This document shows, one piece after another, positions 11,455-22,172 of a stretch of 64,000 bases of DNA. This DNA is from Ascarosepion bandense. Its lineage: Eukaryota > Mollusca > Cephalopoda > Sepiida > Sepiidae. Under the pieces are notes generated by a model, which saw only the letters and a list, made by a program, of their open reading frames with translations, was not told the DNA's origin and made no database searches. The translations under genes and the position numbers were made by a program. Position 1 is the first letter of the stretch, and each line of letters opens with the position of its first letter. The DNA is taken from positions 1,863,001 through 1,927,000 of the forward strand of contig JBBBDQ010000443.1 in the NCBI GenBank assembly GCA_037127315.1, in the 5' to 3' direction.

Positions 11455-11700
11455 TATGCTCACAATTTCTTTTATCAGATTTTCTCACTTGTAGAATTCT
11501 CTTCTGGCTTCTTGCTTCCATGTGAACATTGATCTTCAAAAATTTAAATGCAGTCTCAATTGTTATCTTCTCTCTTCTTAATTCCTCTTCTCTCTTCTTA
11601 ATAATGTTGTTTTTTTCTTATATTTTTTCATGCTCAATAATTCCTTGCATCTTAGTAGCTTTATTGCTTTTGCTTGTGTTGAAATGAATTATAAAAAAAA
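11455..11700 (+). repeat. LINE-B 3' end, degraded
   Basis: Contains tctcacttgtagaattctc, ttcaaaaatttaaatgcag and a tail ending tagctttattgcttttgctt, then an A-run. These match the end of ORF2 and the UTR in other LINE-B copies at low identity. Confidence 0.55.
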
Positions 11701-11995
11701 AACCCCAAAAGTTTTGGATCTACTCTCCAGATTTAATAATTAGTAAGTTTCATTACTTAACAGCATTCAATCTTACCAAAAATTTTAAATCTGTCAACCC
11801 TAAAACTACCATATTCCAGGAAGATAAATTAAACAAAAAGAGCTAAGATGTTAAGGGAACTTTTTGCAGTAAGGGTTTAATTTTTTTTAATATATGAATA
11901 AGAGTTTGTAAATTAGTTTTAAAAAAGGCATGAACCCTTCAATTTTTAGAAAATTCTTTGAAATCCAGAGGATGATCCCAAATGTTAGGTCTGTA

Positions 11996-12260
11996 GTGTA
12001 TATGAGGTGGTGCTGAAAAATTCTTGGCCCAATCTCTTTAAAAATGACCAAACATCAGGGTTTTTAAAAAAAAAATCTTTTCTTAGTATGACAGGAATTT
12101 TCAACACTCCCTTTATATAAAATATATATATTTCTGTAGTGTCTATATAGGAAAGTTATTTGCTGATCCCTTTTCTCAGTGCAAAGAACTCGGTAATATC
12201 TATGGTCTCTTGCTTCCACCCTGGGGATCCCTAGTTTTTGCCTCACTGACTGATAAAGAC
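11996..12260 (-). mobile_element. Possible DNA transposon relic
   Basis: tgaggtggtgctgaaaaatt with cttggccc at 12004-12030 resembles a mariner terminal repeat. The minus-strand frame further in (MRQKLGIPRVEARDHRYYR, then TEKRDQQITFLYRHYRN) has no clear match. Class assignment is a guess. Confidence 0.3.
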
Positions 12261-12699
12261 GTCATATTAAGATACATCCATCTTTTTCACCTTAAGATCT
12301 AGGTATCCCGGCAGCAGGCCAAAACTGCCACCATGTTGTTTTTGGGGGATAAGAATTTTCTAAAAATAGATATTTGTCAGATGTGGATTTAGTAGAGGCT
12401 CATCTTTTTTTACTTATGGTTTTAACAGCCTTGATGAAAGCAGTACATTTACTTATTGTTGATGTAATATTTTCATGTTAAGTTAGGTATGACTGAAATT
12501 TTCTTCACTGATAATATTCTCTTTGGATGAAGAAACTGGATAGATAAAAAGGTAAATGTAGCTAAAAGAGTCAAAATAAAAGATAATCTAAATTTTCAGA
12601 GCAATGTCTTTAAGAAAAATATCTATTATGAAATATAGTTGAAGAAATAAATGATACAAAAAGAAAAATGAAAATTAAAAAAAATATCATTATGCTTTC
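12261..12699. other. No gene seen
   Basis: AT-rich. An acceptor-like site at 12428 is blocked in phase 0. Confidence 0.45.
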
Positions 12700-12720
12700 T
12701 CTGTGTGTGTGTGTGTGTGT

Positions 12721-12761
<41 letters not shown>

Positions 12762-12865
12762 TAGATAGATAGATATAATGTGTGTGTGTGTTTTATAATC
12801 ATTATGCTTTCTGTGTGTGCGTATGTATATATATATATATATATATATTTTATAATCATGCTTTC

Positions 12866-12908
<43 letters not shown>

Positions 12909-12989
12909 TTTATAATCATTATGCTTTCTGTGTGTATATATATATATATATATATATTTTATAATCATTATGCTTTCTGTGTGTGTGTG

Positions 12990-13022
<33 letters not shown>

Positions 13023-13024
13023 TT
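12700..13024. repeat. Compound GT/AT microsatellite with interspersed ttataatcattatgctttct
   Basis: Six blocks of (GT)n(AT)n are separated by the same ~20-bp motif (ttataatcattatgctttct) with spacing from about 50 to 75 bp. The motif resembles the LINE-B end that follows directly (ttataatcatttcacccc). Overlapping open frames on both strands here are microsatellite artefacts. Confidence 0.9.
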
Positions 13025-13520
13025 TATAATCATTTCACCCCAAGCAAAGCAGGACCACCACTGGTATGCAGGGGGTTACAGAGAGAATAAAAAAAAGGTA
13101 CGGGTGATCTCAAAGAAAGGATAAGAGACAGCTGGGAATCAAGTAGATAGAAGACACTGCATTTAAACCTTTGGCAATTGTAGTTATCAGGTCAATGGAA
13201 GCTAGTTCTATAAATGGGAAGTGTGAGAAAAGAAACTGTTAAAGTAGAACTTGCAGTTACTTTGAACTATTTCAATGGGTGGGACCTTGATGCCACTCTA
13301 GTAGCATGCATAAATTTGTGTGGTTGGGGAACCAAGGAGAAAAGCTTGTCAAAGTAGTTGCCATGAAAATACTTGTAGAAAAGACAGAGGGAAGCCACAT
13401 CATGTCAGTGAGAAGTTACTGAAGAAGGGCTCCCAAGTCAGGATTGATTATCGACACTTCTTTGGATTTTGTCAAGAACCTCAAGATGAATAGCAGGAGC
13501 ACCTGACCAGATATGTACCA
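13022..13520 (-). repeat. LINE-B 3' end
   Basis: The minus strand ends ctgctttgcttggggtgaaa and then tgattataaaa. The upstream part corresponds to the degraded ORF2 C-terminus and carries the ctggtcaggtgctcctgcta block also seen at 8.5 and 42.5 kb. Confidence 0.75.
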
Positions 13521-13641
13521 AGGAGATTTTTAATGTTAATACATCGCTTGAGAGTCCCTCAAGATAGTGTTATTGTTCTTTTGGTTTTCTTTTATTATTA
13601 TATGTTCCAGGAAATTCAACCGACTCTTTCTGATTGTAAGT

Positions 13642-13920
13642 CAGCTTATGGCCACATCATATTAAAACATCAGTACCCATATGATCACTGAAGTTAAGTA
13701 AAATCAAGCCTGGTCAGTCCCTAGATAGGATTACCACTTGGGAATAACATATGCTATAATCTTTGATGTGTGGATGGTGTAAAGGATAATGACTCAAAAT
13801 TGTTAATCAGATAGCAGAGTTCCAATTCCAGTTGTGTTTGTTATATTTATTTATGTGAAATTAACCATGGGAAAAAGCATGCATCACGTCTTCTTCCCCT
13901 CAGCTATGAGTTAATTAGTA
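13642..13920 (+). mobile_element. 5S-headed SINE, diverged copy
   Basis: 13642-13762 is 5S rRNA-like (agcttatggccacatcatat, then gatcactgaagttaag, agcctggtcagt, taccacttgggaataac). It passes into a tRNA-like or SINE-A-type middle (agttccaattccagttg) and stops at the SINE-A landmark tcccctcagctatgagttaa. Same order and junction as the 27.76- and 46.99-kb copies. It is not a functional 5S gene: the internal control region is mutated. Confidence 0.65.
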
Positions 13921-13947
13921 AGATTTGTACCACTAAATCATCATCAT

Positions 13948-14145
13948 TCAGTCAATCAGTTAAGTGCCATACATGATACACACTTAGGTAATCATGTCTC
14001 GAGAGAGACATGACTGACTGGGCAGAAGATTATCTTGCAGTAGGTTGCCATTACTTTCTGTGATAGATTGGTTGCTAGCCAAGGCTACAGAACCCAATCT
14101 CTCTTGTTATTTAAGCCATAACTGGAGGGAAGAGACGGGTTAATG
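13948..14145 (-). mobile_element. SINE-A, 5' truncated
   Basis: Reverse copy running from the terminal tcagtcagt-like end to the gaagagacgggttaat block. The tRNA-like head is missing. It lies right after the 5S-headed SINE in opposite orientation. Confidence 0.85.
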
Positions 14146-14347
14146 GGAGGTGAATTGTTAAACCCTTGTATGTCATAGGCAACAGGAGAGTCCATCATAT
14201 ACATGTTGATGACTATATATATATATATATATCCAAGTATAGGGTAGGTATAGATAGAATAAAATTCCATACCCAAGAAACACTATTCTTAAAAAAGTGG
14301 TCAATACAAAGTAAAGTGAATAATATTTATTTAGATTTATAACATAA

Positions 14348-14533
14348 ACTAGCAATATAGCCCGGCGTTGCTCGGGTGTAATGAAAACTTTAAAACTAAT
14401 CCATGGTTGTGGAGCTCAGACTCAGCCTAAAGAATATTTGTGTGAAGTTTGGTGAGAATCGGATAAAAATTGTGGATTTGTATAAAGGACATACAGACAG
14501 ATAAACAGACACACACACACAAACATCTTGCCT

Positions 14534-14581
<48 letters not shown>

Positions 14582-14890
14582 ATTTTCTGCACTATTGTAA
14601 GAACTGCAACCTTGAAACTTCTGAATATCGTTTCTTATGTCTTTGTCTATGAGTGTATCAAATTTGATTAAAATTGTACCACTTCTTCTGCAACCCGATT
14701 TTTTTCGATTATCGATTTTCAATATTTATTGGGGATACCTTGACACAAAACCTAGCTAAGAACACTCGCAGACGTTTATAGTACAACTGTGTAAATTTTC
14801 AAGAAAATCGGTTCAGCCATTTCGGAGTCTATAGGTAACCGACACACACACACACACAGAGACAAAGTTCCATTTATAAATAAGTTTAGA
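14348..14890 (+). mobile_element. Element T, copy 1 (subtype a)
   Basis: Bounded by actagcaatatagcccggcg at the start and catttataaataagtttaga at the end. The middle has ttttctgcactattgtaaga, atttgattaaaattgtacc, ccttgacacaaaacc and ttcagccatttcggagtcta, plus an internal CA repeat. No ORF. The aaaatcggttcagccatttt-type tail followed by a CA run resembles RTE-type LINE tails; the class is not settled. Confidence 0.7.
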
Positions 14891-15084
14891 TACCTTTCTG
14901 AAGGATATGAATCCAGCTATTCTATCCCCAGCTATAAGGTTAATTAGTAAAAATTGTATCACTAAATAATGATTATCTCAAAAATAAATTCTTACAATCT
15001 AAAAATATTTTCTGGTTTTGAATAACCTCAAAGGGTTGATAAGCTGTAAAAAGTTAATTAATCAATCAATCTGATTGTAATTGT

Positions 15085-15262
15085 TCTTCAGTTTTTATTT
15101 TCTTTAAAACTTCCTCGTTGTTCACATGTTCAGTTTCTGGTAATATCAGTATCCTTCTGTTGACTTAAATCTTTTCTTCATCCGCAAGGAGATTCTTCAC
15201 CATTCATTACCATAAAGGAGATTAGATATTACATTGCAATTTAGAACTCCTTAAGGATATTG
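15085..15262 (-). pseudogene. LINE-A fragment
   Basis: The minus strand recovers LYGNE, a degraded ECWTISSKM-like stretch and HVNNEEVLKK-like pieces of the LINE-A ORF C-terminal region. Stops interrupt it. Confidence 0.6.
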
Positions 15263-15544
15263 TCCTATCTCTTGATACTTACTTAGTTTCTTGAAGACAT
15301 TTTTTTTACTATTTATATACATCTTTCCCATTCTCTGTCACCAATGCTGAAATATTTGGATAAAATTAGCTTTAGGCAACTTGGGTTGTGTTTGTTTATT
15401 TATTTTTGAATGCAATTATTTTTCCGAATCATGTTCATTTATTTAAAAAAACAAACATTGAGGCATTAAAGTTAATTGAAAGCATTTTAGAATAAAATTT
15501 AATAAAATTATAAAATGCATGTGCAAATAGCATTGCCATTACTG

Positions 15545-15685
15545 AAAGTAGAATTGGTGAGTTCAAATTTTCGCCTAGTCTCTTAGATTTACTTTTTCAC
15601 TAATGCCTTTGGAAAGGGCATAAATCTGTCTATACATCCCCCAGATATGGGTTAAATAGCAGAGTAGACTGCATTTCTAACAGTT
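15545..15685 (+). mobile_element. SINE-A, degraded
   Basis: ttggtgagttcaaattttcg (B box region), ctttggaaagggcataaatc and agatatgggttaaatagcag align with SINE-A. The last third is absent. Confidence 0.55.
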
Positions 15686-15689
15686 AAGA

Positions 15690-15835
15690 AAAGGACCACT
15701 TTGAATTAAAACTATAAAGAAGGCAACAGAGGGTAAACAATTTCAAAAACTTTTACAATTAGTTATGGCAGTTTACAATAATGTGTGGAAAGGAATGATT
15801 GCCTATGTCCTGATAGAAGGCCTTAAAAAATAAAT
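15690..15835 (+). pseudogene. LINE-A 3' end
   Basis: Contains a frame ending WKGMIAYVLIEGL, the counterpart of WRAMIAYVLKGQGT at the end of the 62.6-kb LINE-A ORF. Confidence 0.55.
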
Positions 15836-16373
15836 AACAGAATACATTTTTTTAGCATGACAACTATGTAAATACTAATTTTTTTTAATATATAAACTGA
15901 AATAATTATTGTCATAATCTATAAGTTTATTAATTAAAATTTAAAAGACAAAAGTTCTTGTGGAATTTAGAAAAAAATTAAATTTGAATTTCTTTTTCAC
16001 ATTCTTTAATAAAAATGTCTCGTTTGTTTAATTAAAAAAAACATAGAAATTCAAATATCTGAAAATTTTCAGCTAATTGGTATATATATATATAAACATG
16101 CACAGGACTATCAAAAGAAATAAATGAATATAAAGTTAGTTTCAATTTCATACAAATGTTTGAAATATGTTGTATTAAATGATATTATCAAATTAATTTG
16201 AATTAGTCATATGTTAACTGGTAACAGGATATTGCAATTAATAGAACCATGTTAAAATGATTGATTCAAGTTGTTTAGATTTTGTTATTCGGAATTGATA
16301 AAAAATGTCCTGAATAAAGTAATAAGTTTTTCAACCTATTTGTTTTTGCTGGTTTATTTCTGTCAACCTTCAG

Positions 16374-16431
16374 TCTCCACCCAACTTCTGGAACATCTGA
16401 CAGTAAATCAAAGCATATTTGTCTGTATTGG
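16374..16431 (+). CDS. Weak candidate short exon
   Basis: A 58-bp stretch sits between a very good acceptor (tttatttctgtcaaccttcag) and a good donor (TGG|gtgaga). Two frames are open. The frame that ends in phase 0, as needed to join the 17728 exon, reads LHPTSGTSDSKSKHICLYW. The other, STQLLEHLTVNQSIFVCI, would create a stop when joined to 17728. Splice signals are stronger than coding evidence because the block is short. It could be a real short exon, an alternative exon or chance. Confidence 0.38.
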
Positions 16432-16589
16432 GTGAGATTAGTTACAGCTTTCTACAGATGGCTAGTCGAGCTGAATAATATGTTTGTGCTTCGATAAACA
16501 TTGAAATAGGCTTCCACTTGAAGGACACTTTAGGGTATTGCAACAGGTTTTCCTCCTAAAGTTTTCTCATAGGGATACAAGGAAGAGTT

Positions 16590-17505
16590 TCTCTTTCTCT
16601 TGTTTACCTGCTCTTTTCTCTCTCTCTCTCCTTTCTTTTTCTCTTTCTGGCTCTTCTTTCTTTGCTCTCTTCATGGCTCTTCTTTCTTCCTTGCTCTTTT
16701 TCTCCTCTCTTTTTTCCTTGCTCTTTTTCTCCTCTCTTTTTTCCTTGCTCTTTTTCTCCTCTCTTTTTTCCTTGCTCTTTTTCTCCTCTCTTCTTTCCTT
16801 GCTTTTTTTCTCCTCTCTTCTTTCCTTGCTCTTTTCTCCTCTCTCCTTTCCTTGCTCTTTTTCTCCTCTCTCCTTTCCTTGCTCTTTTTCTCCTCTCTTC
16901 TTTCCTTGCTCTTTTTCTCTCTCTCCTTTTTTTACTCTTTTTCTTCTCTCTCCTTTCCTTGCTCTTTTTCTCCTCTCTTCTTTCCTTGCTCTTTTTCTCC
17001 TCTCTTCTTTCCTTGCTCTTTTTCTCCTCTCTCCTTTCCTTGCTCTTTTTCTCTCTCTCTTTCCTTGCTCCTTTCTTCTCTCTTCTTTCCTTCTCTTTTT
17101 CTTCCTTTCCTTCTCTTTCCTTCTCTTTTTCTCCTCTCTCCTTTCTTTGCTCTTTTTCTCCTCTCTCCTTTCCTTGCTCTTTTTCTCCTCTCTTCTTTCC
17201 TTGCTCTTTTTCTCCTCTCTTCTTTCCTTGCTCTTTTTTCTCTCTCCTTTTTTTTACTCTTTTTCTTCTCTCTCCTTTCCTTGCTCTTTTTCTCCTCTCT
17301 ACTTTCCCTGCTCTTTTCCTCCTCTCTACTTTCCCTGCTCTTTTCCTCCTCTTTTCATTCCTTGTCCATTTTCCTCTCTTTCTTCCTTGCCTTTTTTCTT
17401 TCTTCCTTCATTGCTCTTTCCCCTCTCTTCCTTCCATTCTTTTCTTTCCTTTTTCTTTCTTTCTATTCTCCCTCTCTTCCTTCCTTCTCTGTTCCTCCCC
17501 TGCAC
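16590..17505. repeat. 0.9-kb polypyrimidine tract, 27-bp repeat
   Basis: Almost purely C and T on the plus strand, built from a degenerate 27-bp unit (ttgctctttttctcctctc, then ttctttcc). The three forward frames all stay open for 300-350 codons simply because stop codons need purines on that strand. These are not proteins. The tract is a homopurine-homopyrimidine block able in principle to form triplex DNA. It lies within about 250 bp of the best exon. Confidence 0.95.
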
Positions 17506-17727
17506 CGGTGCTTAATTTCCTGCTTTTTTCCACCACTGCCTTTCCAGCTCTTCCCCACCCTCATATTTTCAGCTCCTTTCCCCTTGTTTGATAATCTCTA
17601 TCTTGGTTGGCAACAAGTGGAAAAGGCCAACATGATGCTATGCTGTAAATTTTAGTTAGTGTAGCCGTCTGTTATGGTCTGCTTTACAGAGTTGAGTTGC
17701 TATACCTGTTCTTCTGTTTGTCTATAG

Positions 17728-17856
17728 CTGGGAGCCAGGCTGGGAGCCAAGCAGCAGGGAATAATACCTGATCTGATGGGAGAGATGGACTTAGGTTTTA
17801 CTGAAATCTACCAGCATCAGCTGGAATTTGAACTTAATTCTGTACCTTTTTTTAAG
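17728..17856 (+). CDS. Candidate internal exon, unknown protein
   Basis: This is the best exon in the window. The acceptor is a pyrimidine-rich tract ending tgtctatag, and the donor is AAG|gtaatt. The 129 bp are open only in phase 0, and both other frames hit stops within about 15 codons. The 43-residue peptide starts LGARLGAKQQGIIPDLM and continues through acidic and aromatic residues to a VPFFK end. Base composition is clearly less AT-biased than the flanks. It lies just after the long pyrimidine tract and about 1.3 kb after the weaker exon candidate at 16374, whose end phase would fit. It looks like part of a conserved intracellular protein, but I cannot name it. Confidence 0.68.
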
Positions 17857-18297
17857 GTAATTACACACAATATAAAATTACCAAACTTATTTAATCTTTA
17901 CACATGAAAAAAAAAAATTATCTATAACTAACCAGGGGTTGGGTAAGGATGGTATGAAAATCCTGTTTATTTATTTTTGTAGATTCTCTTTTACTATCAC
18001 TCACTTCTAAGAAAAAATTGAAAACGTATACATTGCGAACTTTTCCAACGTACATATTTTATAAGAAATAAGTACCAATGTCACTTAGAATCAAAGTGGT
18101 CACATTACAAAAAAAACAAAAAACAACACACAGACTGTAATAACTGATTTTTTAAGCCTAAACAAGTGTGAAGAAATAATTTTTATTTCTTTTGTTTACT
18201 GTTGTAAATACGTTTTTAATGTTAAAAAAAAATAATTATGCTGAATAAATTTTTTCAAAGTTAGACCATCTTATGTTTACATTTATTTATTACCAGA
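17857..18297. other. No gene seen
   Basis: AT-rich sequence following the best exon. Confidence 0.5.
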
Positions 18298-18536
18298 TTC
18301 AGTCAGTTAAGTGCCATACGTGATACACGCTTGGGCGATCACGTCTCGAAAGAGACATGACTGACTGGGCAGAAGATTATCCCGCAGTAGGTTGCCATTG
18401 CTTTCTGCGGTAGACTGGTTGCCGACCAAGGCTATAGAACCGAATCTGTCCTGCTATTTAACCCATAACTGGAAGGAAGAGACGGATTAATACCTTTCCC
18501 AAGGGAATTTGCACGTAAGTGAATACAATGTATATT
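18298..18536 (-). mobile_element. SINE-A copy
   Basis: A clean reverse copy from tcagtcagttaagtgccata to gtaagtgaatacaatg. It is truncated before the B box. Confidence 0.9.
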
Positions 18537-18659
18537 CTGGAGAGTGAAATATACAATTGTTGGGGGGATAGTTCATGAGTTTTTAGTGAGTGACCACCTG
18601 CCGTATGCGACTAGTTTTTGATGGCAGTTAGGGTGGTTGCATACAACCGGTTCCACTGT

Positions 18660-19125
18660 ATATATTTTTCATTTGTAAATGAGTTATTACGCAACCTAAG
18701 TTTCTACCATGTGGTATTTTCAGAAGATTTGCAATAACTGATTTTACCGTTTTATTTTTTGGTATGGTTGTACTTAGTCAAAATTCTGTTCTTTCATTTA
18801 ATAAAATACCTATTAGGTTCATACAACCATGGATGAAAGCGTTATAATTTCTTGTAATTTTAAAAATTGTGTGTTCAAAAAGTCCCTGTTACATGAGTGA
18901 TCCAAAAAACCACTGTTATGTGAGCTTTCTTAAAAAAGTAAAAAATTAAATGGTAAAATCAGTTATTGCAAATTACCTGAAGATACGACATGAAGAAACC
19001 TAGGTCGCATAATAACTCGTTTACAAATTAAAAATATTCAAGTTCTACAATATAGTTGTATTGAACAATTTTTAATACAAATGTGGACTGGTCTAATTTT
19101 ATTACGACCAAAAACTAAGTATATA
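18660..19125. mobile_element. PLE family P1, snapback copy 2
   Basis: The left arm (taatgagttattacgcaacct, tctaccatgtgg) and right arm (agaaacctaggtcgcataat, then aactcg) are inverted copies of the P1 end. The centre has tacctattaggttcatacaa on the plus strand. CUGAAGA (18977-18983) and GAAAC (18994-18998) flank a weak stem. Confidence 0.75.
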
Positions 19126-19254
19126 GCGTTGACATCGCTGCACTATTCAAATACACCAACCGAACGTGTATGTATGTGTGCCGTTGCACACATGTACATA
19201 TATATGCCAAGCCCTGTATGATTCACATATATGTTTGTGTGAGCCCTGGTGGGT

Positions 19255-19285
19255 GGACGCATGTGTGTGTGTGTGTGTGTGTGTC
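19255..19285. repeat. (GT)n microsatellite
   Basis: Short GT run inside a GT/CA-rich stretch (about 19170-19330). Long frames on both strands here are low complexity. Confidence 0.85.
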
Positions 19286-19485
19286 TTTGCACACGTCCAT
19301 GGGTGTACAAATGTGTATATATGTCTGCGTCTGTCATGATGAAAAATTTTCCTCCCACTTTCACAAAAATACACCAATATACGCAGCCCTACAGGTAGAC
19401 AGTTTTTTAAAAAAATTAATCAGTTTTTCTGACGATCACAAAAGGGTGAAACCCAGGGTTACAAATTCACACCTATCTATATGAA

Positions 19486-19486
19486 A

Positions 19487-19543
<57 letters not shown>
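19486..19543. repeat. (AT)n microsatellite
   Basis: AT repeat joining a P1-flanking region to the P7 palindrome. Confidence 0.95.
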
Positions 19544-19546
<3 letters not shown>

Positions 19547-19682
19547 GAACAGAACACACGCCACTTGCTTGCCACCCAGGTTTTGACTTTGCAGGTTTCT
19601 TCAAGCAAGCTTGCCTAAAGAGATCTCTGTGGTTGAAACCTTGGTAGCAAGTAAGTGGTGTGTTTTCTGTTCTTTAACATAT
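19544..19682. mobile_element. Palindromic element P7
   Basis: ttaaagaacagaacacacgc with cacttgcttgcc at the left pairs with ggtagcaagtaagtggtgtg and ttctgttctttaa at the right (about 40-bp arms, few mismatches). The right half carries ctaaagagatctctgtgg and ttgaaacc, a degraded version of the CUGANGA/GAAA core. Confidence 0.7.
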
Positions 19683-19799
19683 TGTTAGTTCTGTATATTC
19701 AGTTCATTTGTGTTGGGTGTACATTTAGCACTTTTTTTTAAAACTACCATCTGCTCGTCCAACAAGCCACTGTTTGGCTTGTGGGTGTGTGTATCTATA

Positions 19800-20135
19800 T
19801 ATATCCAAATGAATAAAGAATGAAGAAAATATTTGCAACATTAAAAAATTTAATTTAAAACAGTGCTCAATATAAAAATAGAGCAATGAATATTTATTAT
19901 AAATTACACTTTAGAACATGTACAAACTACAATCTACTACAAAATTGTACATTTTGTTTCGACATTGAAAGAACGATGTCTTATCAGGTAGTTAATAATG
20001 ATAGTAATAAAAATAAATGTTGGAAAGAAAATATATGGAAATTCACTTCCTGTCATTATTGGAAAAAAATTTTATACGTGATAAAGAGGGATAGGTAGAT
20101 TGTAGTTTGTACATGTTCTGAAGTATAATTTATAA
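19800..20135 (-). mobile_element. Palindromic element P2, copy 2
   Basis: ttataaattacactttagaa with catgtacaaactacaatcta near 19898 recurs inverted as tagattgtagtttgtacatg at 20096-20115. The core on the minus strand is ctgataagacatcg and then caatgtcgaaac (19987-19956). An internal AT-rich filler lies between the arms. Confidence 0.65.
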
Positions 20136-20158
20136 TATAAATTATATGCACATGTAGC

Positions 20159-21446
20159 ATATCTTCATTCAAACATGTTTCATTGAATAATATAGACATA
20201 TTGTGTCTACTTATTTTTATACTGATCCTTTCCAGTTGTCTAATCAGTTTCTTGATGTTAAGATGAAATTCATCAAGGAAGGCACCAAGATATCTTCATT
20301 CAAACATGTTTCATTGAATAATATAGATATATTGTGTCTACTTATTTTTATACTGATCCTTTCCAGTTGTCTAATCAGTTTCTTGATGTTAAGATGAAAT
20401 TCATCAAGGAAGGCACCAAGATATCTTCATTCAAACATGTTTCATTGAATAATATAGACATATTGTGTCTACTTATTTTTATACTGATCCTTTCCAGTTG
20501 TCTAATCAGTTTCTTGATGTTAAGATGAAATTCATCAAGGAAGGCACCAAGATATCTTCATTCAAACATGTTTCATTGAATAATATAGATATATTGTGTC
20601 TACTTATTTTTATACTGATCCTTTCCAGTTGTCCAATCAGTTTCTTGATGTTAAGATGAAATTCATCAAGGAAGGCACCAAGACATCTTCATTCAAACAT
20701 GTTTCATTGAATAATATAGACATATTGTGTCTGCTTATTTTTATACTGATCCTTTCCAGTTGTCTAATCAGTTTCTTGATGTTAAGATGAAATTCATCAA
20801 GGAAGGCACCAAGACATCTTCATTCAAACATGTTTCATTGAATAATATAGACATATTTTGTCTACTTATTTTTATACTGATCCTTTCCAGTTGTCTAATC
20901 AGTTTCTTGATGTTAAGATGAAATTCATCAAGGAAGGCACCAAGACATCTTCATTCAAACATGTTTCATTGAATAATATAGACATATTGTGTCTGCTTAT
21001 TTTTATACTGATCCTTTCCAGTTGTCTAATCAGTTTCTTGATGTTAAGATGAAATTCATCAAGGAAGGCACCAAGATATCTTCATTCAAACATGTTTCAT
21101 TGAATAATATAGACATATTGTGTCTGCTTATTTTTATACTGATCCTTTCCAGTTGTCTAATCAGTTTCTTGATGTTAAGATGAAATTCATCAAGGAAGGC
21201 ACCAAGACATCTTCATTCAAACATGTTTCATTGAATAATATAGACATATTTTGTCTACTTATTTTTATACTGATCCTTTCCAGTTGTCTAATCAGTTTCT
21301 TGATGTTAAGATGAAATTCATCAAGGAAGGCACCAAGACATCTTCATTCAAACATGTTTCATTGAATAATATAGACATATTGTGTCTACTTATTTTTATA
21401 CTGATCCTTTCCAGTTGTCTAATCAGTTTCTTGATGTTAAGATGAA
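20159..21446. repeat. 131-bp tandem satellite, ~9.8 units
   Basis: The unit starts atcttcattcaaacatgttt, includes attgtgtctacttattttta and tcagtttcttgatgttaag, and ends aaggaaggcaccaag. Unit starts recur exactly every 131 bp. Variants (gacata/gatata, tctact/tctgct, attttg, aagata/aagaca) follow a patterned order. The recurring 64-codon frame is a by-product of the repeat. The array starts next to P2 and ends just before a LINE-A fragment. Confidence 0.97.
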
Positions 21447-21549
21447 TTTTTTAATTTCAGCAGTAAATTGCAAAGAAGCTTTTGTAATTGCAATAAAATA
21501 TACCTTCCATGCAAGTCATAAGGTTATCAGGATAGATAACAGTTGACTC

Positions 21550-21718
21550 TCCAAGCCTTCCTTCCTCATCACATATCCCAAGAGAAAAGCAGTGAATAAC
21601 ATATTTGAAGGACCTGAGAAGGTGGATGGCAGAGTGGGGTTTGGGTGGGGTAACAGGGTTAGGGAAATGTGGAAAGCCAAGATCACCTTTGTCCTGAAGG
21701 GACATGGTACATAGAAGA
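21550..21718. pseudogene. LINE-A fragments in head-to-head inversion
   Basis: 21550-21588 is LINE-A on the minus strand (ccaagccttccttcctcatc). 21589-21718 is LINE-A on the plus strand, with a frame GKAVNNIFEGP and then KAKITFVLKGHGT, and the agaagaag tail. The two pieces come from adjacent parts of the ORF in opposite orientation. Confidence 0.65.
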
Positions 21719-21865
21719 AGAACTGTGAACTCCAGTATTGAATTGGTTAAGATTGTAGTGATCACGGAAGCATCATCTTGGGATATTATCTCAGAAAGTA
21801 AAAGTTCTGTGGTTGGTATCATATGGTAGCGAAGGATTTCATGAAAGACCAACTGGTTAAGATAG

Positions 21866-22172
21866 AGTCAGTCAGTTAAGTGCCATACGTGATACACGCT
21901 TGGGTGATCATGTCTCAAAAAAGATGTAACTGACTGGGCAGAAGATTATCCCGCAGTAGGTTGCCATTTCTTTCTGCGGTAGACTGGTTGCCAGCCAAGG
22001 CTATAGAACCCAATCTGTCCTGTTATTTAACCCATAACTGGAAGGAAGAGACGGATTAATACCTTTCCTAAGGGTATTTGCGTGTAAGTGAATACAATGA
22101 TTTCAACTGGAATTCGAACTCAGCTCCCTGATTTCTCATTCCGAGCCGATATCCACTGCACCACAATGCACA
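21866..22172 (-). mobile_element. SINE-A, full length
   Basis: Runs from the terminal cagtcagttaagtgccata through the body to the B box (reverse cggaattcgaactc-type) and the A box (reverse ccactgcaccaca). This copy best shows the complete tRNA-like head. Confidence 0.92.

Noticed and set aside
12626..13124. IY/TH-rich frames on both strands
   Set aside because: AT/GT microsatellite translations.
16538..17655. Three overlapping forward open frames of 309-351 codons
   Set aside because: The tract has almost no purines, so stop codons cannot form. Composition is Ser/Phe/Leu only. Not a protein.
20203..21445. Nine repeated 64-codon frames
   Set aside because: By-product of the 131-bp satellite, each overlapping the next.
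20159..21446. CRISPR-like array
   Set aside because: Direct tandem repeat without spacers, in a eukaryotic setting.
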